This document shows, in pieces, positions 1 through 6,336 of a stretch of 6,650 nucleotides of DNA. How positions within the stretch are numbered: position 1 is the stretch's first letter; each line of letters starts with the position of its first letter. The notes beneath the pieces were generated by a model. It was not told where the DNA came from and searched no databases. It saw only the letters and a program-made list of their open reading frames with translations. Source of the DNA: Cyanobium sp. Lineage in GTDB: Bacteria; Cyanobacteriota; Cyanobacteriia; PCC-6307; Cyanobiaceae. Location of the stretch: the NCBI GenBank assembly GCA_014191535.1, contig BJHC01000078.1, forward strand, positions 1 to 6,650. Reading direction: 5' to 3'. Made by a program: the position numbers and the translations under genes.

Positions 1-1
1 C

Positions 2-229
2 ACCGGTCTTCGCATCGCCACCGGCCTGGCCTGGCTGGCCATCGTGGCGGCGGAGATGCTCAAAGCCGATGGCGGCATCGGATTTTTCATCTGGGACGCC
101 TACAACGCAGGCGGAGACAGCAGCACCAGCCAGATCATCCTGGCCATCGTGGTGATCGGGCTCGTCGGCCTGGCCCTGGATCGGCTGGTGAGCGCCGTCG
201 GCCAGGTGGTGGCCAAAGGAGGCCAGTGA
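2..229 (+). CDS. nrtB: Nitrate ABC transporter permease NrtB, C-terminal fragment
   Basis: This is the last 75 codons of an ABC-importer membrane subunit; the reading frame is open from base 2 and stops with TGA at 227-229. Two hydrophobic segments are visible: one around GLAWLAIVAAEML and one around QIILAIVVIGLVGLALDRL. Between them is the stretch GGIGFFIWDAYNAGGDSS, which is typical of the NrtB/CmpB branch of BPD-type permeases. By family knowledge the protein forms the cytoplasmic-membrane channel through which nitrate or nitrite, delivered by the lipoprotein NrtA, enters using ATP hydrolysed by NrtC and NrtD. The EAA loop that contacts the ATPases lies off the left edge. The stop codon overlaps the nrtC start as TGATG, so the genes are translationally coupled. 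The bicarbonate paralogue CmpB is the main alternative; the neighbouring narB favours nitrate. Confidence 0.88.
   Translation, partial: TGLRIATGLAWLAIVAAEMLKADGGIGFFIWDAYNAGGDSSTSQIILAIVVIGLVGLALDRLVSAVGQVVAKGGQ
215..222 (+). promoter_or_regulatory. Ribosome binding site of nrtC
   Basis: AAAGGAGG lies 6 bases before the ATG at 229. This spacing supports the ATG at 229 over the in-frame GTG at 226, which would be only 3 bases away. The site lies inside the end of nrtB. Confidence 0.75.
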
Positions 230-2259
230 TGAGCAACGCCTTCCTCACCGTCGACAACATCACCCGCAGCTTCGAGCTGCCGAAGGGCGGCCAATACGTA
301 GCCCTCAAGGACATCGACCTGGCCATCGCCGAGGGGGAATTCATCTCCCTGATTGGCCACTCCGGATGCGGCAAATCCACCCTGCTCAACCTGATGGCGG
401 GGCTGGACCAGGCCAACTCGGGCGGCATCCTGATGGACAGCCGCCAGGTCACCGATCCGGGTCCGGATCGGATGGTGGTGTTCCAGAACTATTCCTTGCT
501 GCCCTGGCAGACCGTGCGCCAGAACATCGCCCTGGCGGTGAACAACGTGATGCGCGACGCCAGCGACGCGCAACGGCGCGAGCGGATCGAACACAGCATC
601 CAACTGGTGGGGCTGAGCCATGCCGCCAACAAACTGCCGGGGGAACTGTCCGGTGGGATGAAGCAACGGGTGGCCATTGCCCGGGCCCTGGCCATTCGCC
701 CCAAACTGCTGCTGCTGGATGAACCCTTCGGCGCCCTGGATGCCCTGACCCGGGGCAATCTGCAACAGCAACTGATGCAGATCTGCCAGCAGGCCGGAGT
801 CACCACGGTGATGGTGACGCACTCGGTGGATGAAGCCCTGCTGCTCTCCGACCGGGTGGTGTGCCTGACCAACGGCCCCGCAGCGGGCATCGGCCAGATC
901 CTCAAGGTGAACCTGCCCCGACCGCGTCAGCGTCTGGAGGTGATGGAGCATCCGGATTACTACCGGCTGCGCAGCGAGCTGATCAATTTCCTGCAGCAAC
1001 AGCGGCGGCTCAAGCAGCACCGCCAAACGCTCTCCACGACCCCGAGCGAAGCGACACCACCGGCCGCCAAGGCGGCCGTGCCGGCCACCCACAAAGTGCG
1101 CATCGGCTACCTGCCCGGCCTGGATGTGGCCCCCATGGCGGTGGGCCTGGAACGCGGCTTCTTCGCCGAGCAGAACATCCAGATGATTCCCGTGGTGTTC
1201 CACCGCTGGCAACAGATGGAGGAGCAGCTGCGGGCCGGAGAGCTGGATGTGGCGATCACCTCCGCCAGCGCTCCGTTGGCCCTCAACCTGGGCCTCCATG
1301 GCCAGCCCGCTTGGCCGGCGATCACCCCGATGACGGTGACCCGCAACGGCAACGCGATCTGCCTGGCGCGCCGTTTCCTCGACCTCAACATCAAGTCCCT
1401 CAGCTCCCTGGCGGAGCGCCTCAAGGGCCGCGAATGGCCACTGCGGCTGGCCATCGGCCAGAAAGGCAGCATGCAGGAATTGCTGCTGCGCCACTGGCTG
1501 GCCAGTGGTGGCATCAACCCCGACCAGGAGGTGGAGTTCCAGACCCTCTCGCCCATGGCGATGCAGGCGGCCCTGCTGGCGGGGGAGATCGACGGCTTCA
1601 TCGCCGGCCGCTACCGGGTGGCCAAGGCGGTGGAATCCGGGCTGGCCTACGTGCTCGCCACGGACCTCGACATCTGGAGCAATCACCCGGAGAAAGTGCT
1701 CACCTGCCATGAGGGCTGGGCCGCCTCCAACGAAGCCCTGCTGTTGGCGCTCTGCGGCGGCCTAATCCGCGGGGGCCAGATCTGCGAAGACGGCGGCCAG
1801 CACGACAACTTGGTGGGTCTGCTGAGCCGGCCCCAGTGGCTGGGCAACGATTCAGCCCTGGCCCTGCAGCGCCAGTTCCACCTGGGCACAGGCCCCAGCG
1901 GGGGCGAACGGCTACCCCTAAACCGCTTCCACAGTGATCGGGCCCACGTGGCCAACCCTGCGGAAGGGGCCTGGATCCTCACCCAGTTCAGCCGCTGGGG
2001 CTGGAGCCCGTTCCCCAGCAATCGACTGGAACTGCTGGGGCAGGTGTACCGCAACGACCTCTGCAGCGCCGCCCTGGAGCAGGCGGGTCTTCCGGCCCTG
2101 AGGCCTGAGCGGCAGCCGTTGGCGTTGGCCTGTGGCCTGCCCTTCGACCAGGACGACCCGATCAGCTACCTGCAGCAGTTGCCATTCCGCCACGCAACAA
2201 CCCAGGCCGTGATCCCCCTGCCCAGCGGTGATGCCAACCGCCCCCTCGCCGTTCACTGA
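229..2259 (+). CDS. nrtC: Nitrate ABC transporter ATPase with fused substrate-binding-like domain, NrtC
   Basis: A 676-residue two-domain protein, close to the roughly 660 residues usual for NrtC. The ATPase domain (about 1-265) has Walker A GHSGCGKST at 43-51, the Q-loop glutamine at 86 in VVFQNYSLLPW, signature LSGGMKQR at 140-147, Walker B ending D164-E165, and the switch histidine H198. A Pro/Ala/Thr-rich linker (about 265-288) leads to a domain from about 289 to the end. That domain resembles NrtA/CmpA solute-binding proteins (IGYLPGLDVAPMAVGLERGFF near its start, then a TRNGNAI segment). It has no signal peptide, so it should be cytoplasmic. In the family this domain is a regulatory sensor involved in ammonium-promoted inhibition of nitrate uptake. 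The protein energises import through NrtB together with NrtD. The start at 229 has a strong ribosome site. CmpC (bicarbonate) is the alternative, made unlikely by narB nearby. Confidence 0.93.
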   Translation: MSNAFLTVDNITRSFELPKGGQYVALKDIDLAIAEGEFISLIGHSGCGKSTLLNLMAGLDQANSGGILMDSRQVTDPGPDRMVVFQNYSLLPWQTVRQNIALAVNNVMRDASDAQRRERIEHSIQLVGLSHAANKLPGELSGGMKQRVAIARALAIRPKLLLLDEPFGALDALTRGNLQQQLMQICQQAGVTTVMVTHSVDEALLLSDRVVCLTNGPAAGIGQILKVNLPRPRQRLEVMEHPDYYRLRSELINFLQQQRRLKQHRQTLSTTPSEATPPAAKAAVPATHKVRIGYLPGLDVAPMAVGLERGFFAEQNIQMIPVVFHRWQQMEEQLRAGELDVAITSASAPLALNLGLHGQPAWPAITPMTVTRNGNAICLARRFLDLNIKSLSSLAERLKGREWPLRLAIGQKGSMQELLLRHWLASGGINPDQEVEFQTLSPMAMQAALLAGEIDGFIAGRYRVAKAVESGLAYVLATDLDIWSNHPEKVLTCHEGWAASNEALLLALCGGLIRGGQICEDGGQHDNLVGLLSRPQWLGNDSALALQRQFHLGTGPSGGERLPLNRFHSDRAHVANPAEGAWILTQFSRWGWSPFPSNRLELLGQVYRNDLCSAALEQAGLPALRPERQPLALACGLPFDQDDPISYLQQLPFRHATTQAVIPLPSGDANRPLAVH

Positions 2260-2260
2260 G

Positions 2261-3112
2261 ATGACCAGTGTCATGACCAGTTCTCCCCCCACCCCCGGCG
2301 CATTCGAGCGTGACCTGACACGCAACCCCGACTATCTCCGCTTTGAGGGGGTAGGCCAGGTGTTCCAAACCAAGAACGGCCCCTTCGAGGCCCTGCGCGA
2401 CATCAACCTGCAGGTGGCCCAAGGGGAATTCATCTGCGTGGTCGGCCATTCCGGCTGCGGCAAAAGCACGCTGCTGAACATGGTGTCGGGCTTCCTGGCC
2501 CCCAGCAGCGGCCGCGTCACCCTGCACGACCAACCGATCGAGAGCCCTGGCCCCGATCGCATGGTGGTGTTCCAGAACTACTCATTACTGCCCTGGAAAA
2601 CCGTCGACCAGAACGTGGCCCTGGCGGTGAAAGCCGCCCGCCCCGAACTGGATGCCCAGGCCCGGGCCACGGTGGTGGACCATCACCTCGAGATGGTGGG
2701 CCTGCAGGAGGCCCGCCACAAGCGTCCCGGCGAAATCTCCGGCGGCATGCGGCAACGGGTGGCCATCGCCCGCGCCCTGGCGGTGCAACCGGAAGTGCTG
2801 GTGCTGGATGAACCCTTCGGGGCCCTCGATGCCATCACCAAGGAGGAGCTGCAGGAGGAGCTCCTGGCCATCTGGCGGGAGCACAAACCCACCGTGTTGA
2901 TGATCACCCACGACATCGACGAGGCCCTGTTCCTCGCCGATCGGATCGTGATGATGACCAACGGCCCCTCCGCCACCATCGGCGAAATCATGGAGGTGCC
3001 CTTTGAGCGCCCCCGCGACTTCGAACGCATCCAGGAGGACCCGCGCTACGGCCAGCTGCGCAACCACGCCCTCGACTTCCTCTACCGCCGCTACGCCCAT
3101 GTCGACGACTGA
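2261..3112 (+). CDS. nrtD: Nitrate ABC transporter ATPase NrtD
   Basis: A single-domain ABC ATPase of 283 residues from the ATG at 2261 (family about 270-280). Motifs in order: Walker A GHSGCGKST at 62-70, Q-loop glutamine 105 in VVFQNYSLLPW, signature ISGGMRQR at 159-166, Walker B ending D183-E184, and switch histidine H217 in MITHDIDEA. It lacks the fused binding-like domain of NrtC; by family knowledge NrtC and NrtD form the heterodimeric motor of the nitrate/nitrite importer. The start is uncertain. ATG 2261 lies one base after the nrtC stop, ATG 2273 would give 279 residues, and ATG 2231 or GTG 2228 would overlap nrtC; none has a clear Shine-Dalgarno, consistent with translational coupling. 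The N-terminal 25 or so residues are Ser/Thr/Pro-rich and probably unstructured. The last 14 bases overlap the regulator gene. Confidence 0.92.
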   Translation: MTSVMTSSPPTPGAFERDLTRNPDYLRFEGVGQVFQTKNGPFEALRDINLQVAQGEFICVVGHSGCGKSTLLNMVSGFLAPSSGRVTLHDQPIESPGPDRMVVFQNYSLLPWKTVDQNVALAVKAARPELDAQARATVVDHHLEMVGLQEARHKRPGEISGGMRQRVAIARALAVQPEVLVLDEPFGALDAITKEELQEELLAIWREHKPTVLMITHDIDEALFLADRIVMMTNGPSATIGEIMEVPFERPRDFERIQEDPRYGQLRNHALDFLYRRYAHVDD

Positions 3113-3683
3113 CACACCCACCACGCTGTCGATCCGGGCCGGCCACACGATGCTGCTCGATGAAGAGCTGCTGCAGCGGACCCACTACTTGAGTGTGGAA
3201 GCAGGGCTGGTGCGCGTGGGCATCTCCAACCCGGATCAGGAGGCCCTCCAGGCCAACCTCGTGACCCTCGGGTTTCTGCAGGCGGGCGACCATCTGCCCC
3301 TGGATCTGCTGCGCAACTCGCGGCTACACCTGCAGGCCCTGACTCCGACGCGGCTGGTGGGCGACACCTCCGCCCTGCCGGCCGTGGGAGCCAACAGCCT
3401 GCATGACTGGACGCTGGACCTGCTGCTGCTGCGCCATCTCGGCGAAGCCGAACAGCGCATTCAGGCCCTGCTGCAGCTGCTGGTGGAACGGCTCGGGCGC
3501 CGCAGCGGCGAGTGGTACGAGCTACCGGTGCGGCTCACCCACGCTGAACTGGCCGAACTCAGTGGCCACACGCGGGTCACCGTGACCCGGCAACTCTCCC
3601 GCCTGCGTGAGCAGGGGTTGATCGAACAGAACGCCGGCCGCGATCGCGGGCTACGGATTGCCCCTGAGCTGGTGGAGGCCTGA
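3099..3683 (+). CDS. NtcA-like Crp/Fnr-family transcriptional regulator
   Basis: A 194-residue protein. The C-terminal part (about 130-185) is a winged helix-turn-helix of the Crp type: THAELAELSGHTRVTVTRQL (147-166), then SRLREQGLI. TRVTVTR is the recognition-helix motif I recall for NtcA, the global nitrogen activator of cyanobacteria. The N-terminal part (about 15-95) keeps a beta-roll-like pattern (YLSVEAGLVRVGI, then LVTLGFLQAGD). It is shorter than NtcA, which is about 223 residues, and lacks an obvious cyclic-nucleotide pocket motif, so the effector is unknown. A helical dimerisation stretch rich in leucine (about 105-130) links the two. The ATG at 3099 lies within the last codons of nrtD (14-base overlap) without a visible ribosome site, implying coupled translation; ATG 3150 is a shorter alternative. 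Likely role: local control of nitrate genes. It is not NtcB, which is LysR-type. Whether it is NtcA itself or a paralogue cannot be settled here; its size and position favour a paralogue. Confidence 0.8.
   Translation: MSTTDTPTTLSIRAGHTMLLDEELLQRTHYLSVEAGLVRVGISNPDQEALQANLVTLGFLQAGDHLPLDLLRNSRLHLQALTPTRLVGDTSALPAVGANSLHDWTLDLLLLRHLGEAEQRIQALLQLLVERLGRRSGEWYELPVRLTHAELAELSGHTRVTVTRQLSRLREQGLIEQNAGRDRGLRIAPELVEA
3573..3589. repeat. 17-bp inverted repeat inside the regulator's recognition-helix codons
   Basis: CGGGTCAC and GTGACCCG are perfect inverted arms around a single C. They lie on the codons for R-V-T-V-T-R of the DNA-binding helix. The symmetry is largely a by-product of the R-V-T-V-T-R codons, so an operator role is only a weak possibility. 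Confidence 0.35.
3640..3647. repeat. HIP1 octamer within a 12-bp palindrome
   Basis: GCGATCGC, the highly iterated palindrome found in many cyanobacterial genomes, sits inside the perfect 12-bp palindrome CCGCGATCGCGG (3638-3649) near the end of the regulator gene. It supports a cyanobacterial origin, but only one copy was seen in the window, which is also compatible with chance in G+C-rich DNA. Confidence 0.55.
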
Positions 3684-3698
3684 GCCCCCAGCTCAGGC
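3678..3698. terminator. Hairpin spanning the convergent stop codons of the regulator and narB
   Basis: GCCTGAGC (3678-3685) pairs perfectly with GCTCAGGC (3691-3698) around a CCCCA loop, giving an 8-bp, mostly G+C stem. Both stop codons lie in the arms: TGA 3681-3683 of the regulator, and the - strand TGA 3693-3695 of narB. The structure is symmetrical, so it could act on transcripts from both sides. Neither side has a run of T, so it is not a classical intrinsic terminator; an RNA-stabilising or polymerase-pausing role is equally possible. Confidence 0.5.
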
Positions 3699-5825
3699 GG
3701 GGAGTGGTGCCACACGCACCGCTGCCGCCTTCAGTTCGGGCTGTTTGGACAAGCCATCCGCCAGCTCATGCATCAACCGATTGGCCTCACACGGCTGGGG
3801 CTGACTGGCCCCCCAGTGCATGGGCAGGAACACCGTGCCGCTACGGATGCGCTCGCTCACCTGCACCCGAGCCTGCACACGGCCTCGCCGGGAGGTGAGT
3901 TCCGCCAGCTCACCATCCACCAGGCCGAAGCGCTTGGCATCCTCAGGATGAACCTCCAGCAGAGCCTCCGGGAACTGCTTCACCACCCGGGCCACATGCA
4001 CCGTGCGGGTCATCGTGTGCCAATGGCCTAGGTAGCGGCCCACCGTGAGCACCAGGGGGTAGGTGTCATCAGGGGGCTCGGCGAGTCCCAGGGGGGGATC
4101 AGCCAACAAACGGGCCCGGCCACTGGGGGTTGGGTAGTGATGATCGCCATAGAGCCGTGGCACGCCTCCACCGGGGGCAGTGCCCGTGGGGAAGGGCCAC
4201 TGCTGGGGTCCGTGCTCCGCCAACAGGGCATGGCTCAGACCGCTCAAGTCGCAGACCCGGCCTGCGGTGAGCGCCACCAGCTCGGCATACACCTCGGCGG
4301 CGGAGCCATAGCTGAACTGCTCAACAAACCCCAGGCGACGACCCAGCTCAGCGAAGATCGCCCAGTCGGCCCGCGCCTCGCCGGGGGGCTCACGGAACGC
4401 CGGGCAGAGGGTGACCCGCCGCTCGGAATTGGTCATCACGCCGGCCTTTTCACTCCACTGGGCCGCCGGCAGCAGCAGATGGGCCAAGGCTGCGGTTTCG
4501 GCACCCGCATAGGCCTCACTGAGCACCACGAGTGGGCAGCGGCCCACGGCCGCCCGTACGCGATCCAGCCAGGGCATGCTCACCAACGGGTTGGTGGCCG
4601 CCACCCACCACAGCCCCAGGTCACCGCGCTCCATCGCCTCGATCTGCTCCCACACCGCCAGCCCCGGCTCAGCGGAGATCGCCCCTGGCGCGAAACCCCA
4701 GTGGCGCTCAACCTCCGCCCGGTGCTGCGGATCCGCCACGAAGCGGTAGCCGGGCAACAGCTGGGCCAGGCCGCCCACCTCACGCCCCCCCATGGCATTG
4801 GGTTGTCCAGTAAGGGAAAACGGCCCGGCACCGGGGCGGCCGATCTGGCCGGTGGCCAGATGCAGATTGATGATGCCGCTCACCGTGGCCGTACCTTCGC
4901 GGCTCTGGTTCACCCCCATCGACCAGAGGCTGAGCACCCCAGACGCCTCAGCCCACCACTGGGCCAATTGGCGGAGATCCGCCTCGGCGATGCCGCAGAG
5001 ATCACACACCCGCTGTGGCGTCCACAGCCGCCATAGCGCTTCCAGCTCGGCATACCCCTCGGTATGGGCGGCGATGAAGGGCTGATCCAGCGCCTGCTGC
5101 TCCAACAGCAGATGGCCCAGGCCGTGCAGCAGCACCAGATCGGTACCGGGACGGATGGCCAAATGCAGATCGGCCGCATCCGCGGTGGCGGTGGCCCGGG
5201 GATCGGCCACCACCAGCCGCAGCCCCTCCGGCTGCTTGCGCCTGCGCTTGATCAGCCGCTGGAACAACACCGGATGGCAATCGGCCGTATTGGTGCCGAT
5301 CAGCAGCACCAGATCCGCCAGATCAAGATCGTCGTAGCAACAGGGGGGGCCATCGGAGCCGAGGCTGCGGGCATAGCCGGCCACCGCCGAACTCATGCAC
5401 AGCCGTGAATTGGCATCGAAGTTGTTGCTGCCCAGCGCCCCCTTCAGCAGCTTGTTGGCCACGTAGTAGTCCTCGCTGAGGAACTGGCCTGATCCATAGA
5501 TGGCCAGCCCCTGCGGGCCCCGCTGTTCCAGGGTGGTGTGGATCTGGGCCACCAAGAGCTCGAAAGCCCGGTCCCAGCTGATCGGCTCGAAGGGTTGATC
5601 GAGGCTCTGGCGCCACTGCGGCGTGGTGAGCCGGTTGTGGTGCAGGGTTTCACCAACGGTGGCGCCCTTGATGCACACCTGCCCAAGGGAAGACGGGTGA
5701 TCGCGATCACCGCGCACCGACCACTGGGGATCGGCGACATCAGCCGGCGGCCTCAGCTCCAGGCCACAGCCCACCCCGCAATAGGGGCACTGGGCCTTGG
5801 CACTCTCTACGTCTGGGGCAGCCAA
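3693..5825 (-). CDS. narB: Ferredoxin-nitrate reductase NarB (molybdopterin oxidoreductase)
   Basis: A 710-residue protein, near the usual 710-740 for NarB. It reduces nitrate to nitrite in the cytoplasm with electrons from ferredoxin. N-terminal [4Fe-4S] ligands are C13, C16, C20 (QCPYCGVGCGLEL) and C51, followed by K53 in VCIKG, the lysine that links cluster and cofactor in this family. C143 in NSRLCMSS matches the position of the molybdenum-ligating cysteine. The C-terminal part (about 590-700: GRYLGHWHTMTRT, then LPMHWG) is the molybdopterin-dinucleotide-binding domain. No twin-arginine signal is present, as expected for the assimilatory enzyme. Translation must begin at TTG 5825: an in-frame TGA lies 9 bases upstream, and no other start codon precedes the cluster cysteines. 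It follows cynS by 55 bases on the same strand, and the opposing mobA supplies its cofactor. FdhF- or NapA-like relatives are less likely given the nrt genes and the N-terminus. Confidence 0.94.
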   Translation of the reverse strand: MAAPDVESAKAQCPYCGVGCGLELRPPADVADPQWSVRGDRDHPSSLGQVCIKGATVGETLHHNRLTTPQWRQSLDQPFEPISWDRAFELLVAQIHTTLEQRGPQGLAIYGSGQFLSEDYYVANKLLKGALGSNNFDANSRLCMSSAVAGYARSLGSDGPPCCYDDLDLADLVLLIGTNTADCHPVLFQRLIKRRRKQPEGLRLVVADPRATATADAADLHLAIRPGTDLVLLHGLGHLLLEQQALDQPFIAAHTEGYAELEALWRLWTPQRVCDLCGIAEADLRQLAQWWAEASGVLSLWSMGVNQSREGTATVSGIINLHLATGQIGRPGAGPFSLTGQPNAMGGREVGGLAQLLPGYRFVADPQHRAEVERHWGFAPGAISAEPGLAVWEQIEAMERGDLGLWWVAATNPLVSMPWLDRVRAAVGRCPLVVLSEAYAGAETAALAHLLLPAAQWSEKAGVMTNSERRVTLCPAFREPPGEARADWAIFAELGRRLGFVEQFSYGSAAEVYAELVALTAGRVCDLSGLSHALLAEHGPQQWPFPTGTAPGGGVPRLYGDHHYPTPSGRARLLADPPLGLAEPPDDTYPLVLTVGRYLGHWHTMTRTVHVARVVKQFPEALLEVHPEDAKRFGLVDGELAELTSRRGRVQARVQVSERIRSGTVFLPMHWGASQPQPCEANRLMHELADGLSKQPELKAAAVRVAPLPA
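5696..5711. repeat. 16-bp perfect palindrome inside narB
   Basis: GGTGATCGCGATCACC is fully self-complementary and contains two GATC tetramers. It encodes G-D-R-D-H at narB residues 39-43, a conserved stretch just ahead of the fourth cluster cysteine, so protein constraint explains much of the symmetry. No second copy was noticed in the window. Confidence 0.45.
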
Positions 5826-5880
5826 GGAAACGCCTCAGCAGGTCGACCGCATCACCGTAGCGAGGGCAGCTTTGGCGCCT
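5826..5880 (-). promoter_or_regulatory. cynS-narB spacer with narB ribosome binding site
   Basis: The 55 bases between the cynS stop and the narB TTG hold a GAGG Shine-Dalgarno on the - strand (bases 5833-5836), 7 bases from the TTG, which supports this unusual start. No GTA-N8-TAC NtcA box, strong -10 element or terminator hairpin is visible, so narB is probably read through from cynS. Confidence 0.6.
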
Positions 5881-6336
5881 TCACCACTTGCGATACGGCA
5901 GGAACTTGCCATTCATCGTCACCACCACCCGATCCCCCTTGGGATCCTCCTGGCGATCCACGGTGAGGGTGAAATCGATGGCCGACATGATGCCATCGCC
6001 GAACTTCTCCTGAATCACATCCTTTAACGGCAGGCCATACACCTGGAGGATCTCGTAGAAGCGATAGAGGAGCGGGTCGGTGGGAATCACCGGATCCAGC
6101 GCCCCCTTCACGGGATAGGTGCTGAGTTGCTCCAGCAAGGCTGGTTGCTCCGCAGCAGGAATGGCCAGAGCCTCCAGCAAGGTGGTCGCCTCGGCGGCGC
6201 TGGCCGTGGCCTGCCCATGGATCAGGCTGGCCACCCACACCTCATCCACCCCTAAGCGAGATCCCAACTCCGCAAAGCTGAGGCCGACACGGCGCTTGGC
6301 CGCCAGCAGGGTGCAGGCAAGAGGTGAGAGCGTCAT
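5881..6336 (-). CDS. cynS: Cyanate hydratase (cyanase)
   Basis: A 151-residue protein of normal cyanase length (about 147-156). It catalyses the bicarbonate-dependent breakdown of cyanate to ammonia and carbon dioxide in the cytoplasm; family members are decamers. The N-terminal half (about 1-75) is the helical, HTH-like domain ([20 protein letters not shown]). The C-terminal half is the catalytic domain: R92 and E95 in [11 protein letters not shown] and S118 in [11 protein letters not shown] match the Arg-Glu-Ser catalytic set of the E. coli enzyme, and the protein ends with the conserved [10 protein letters not shown] tail. The ATG at 6336 agrees with the typical family N-terminus; the nearest purine-rich ribosome site (AGGA) is only two bases away, so initiation may be weak. 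It is the first gene of a probable cynS-narB unit. No cyanate transporter genes (cynABD) are in the window, so cyanate may come from elsewhere or from internal carbamoyl-phosphate decay. Confidence 0.95.
   Translation of the reverse strand: MTLSPLACTLLAAKRRVGLSFAELGSRLGVDEVWVASLIHGQATASAAEATTLLEALAIPAAEQPALLEQLSTYPVKGALDPVIPTDPLLYRFYEILQVYGLPLKDVIQEKFGDGIMSAIDFTLTVDRQEDPKGDRVVVTMNGKFLPYRKW

Noticed and set aside
226..228. GTG start for nrtC
   Set aside because: It is only 3 bases from the AAAGGAGG ribosome site, whereas ATG 229 has proper spacing and is the stronger codon.
100..1710. 536-codon open frame on the - strand opposite nrtC
   Set aside because: It lies wholly antisense to nrtC, whose ATPase motifs are intact. 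The translation is rich in His, Gln, Gly and Arg with no domain, as expected of a shadow frame in G+C-rich DNA.
3003..3098. N-terminal extension of the regulator from TTG 3003
   Set aside because: The extra 32 residues are Ser/Thr/Ala/Arg-rich and are read from a shifted frame of the nrtD C-terminus; ATG 3099 gives a normal Crp-like N-terminus.
3495..3525. Possible NtcA box around GTACGAGCTAC
   Set aside because: The spacing is GTA-N5-TAC instead of GTA-N8-TAC, and it lies within the regulator coding sequence.
4137..5036. 299-codon open frame on the + strand opposite narB
   Set aside because: Antisense to a narB gene that is intact with all its cofactor ligands. The composition is low-complexity and shows no motif.
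5797..6027. + strand frame antisense to the end of cynS and the cynS-narB spacer
   Set aside because: It overlaps confirmed cynS sequence on the other strand and shows no motif.
5852..6238. 128-codon - strand frame overlapping cynS in another frame
   Set aside because: CynS in its own frame has full family length and all catalytic residues; this frame has no recognisable features.
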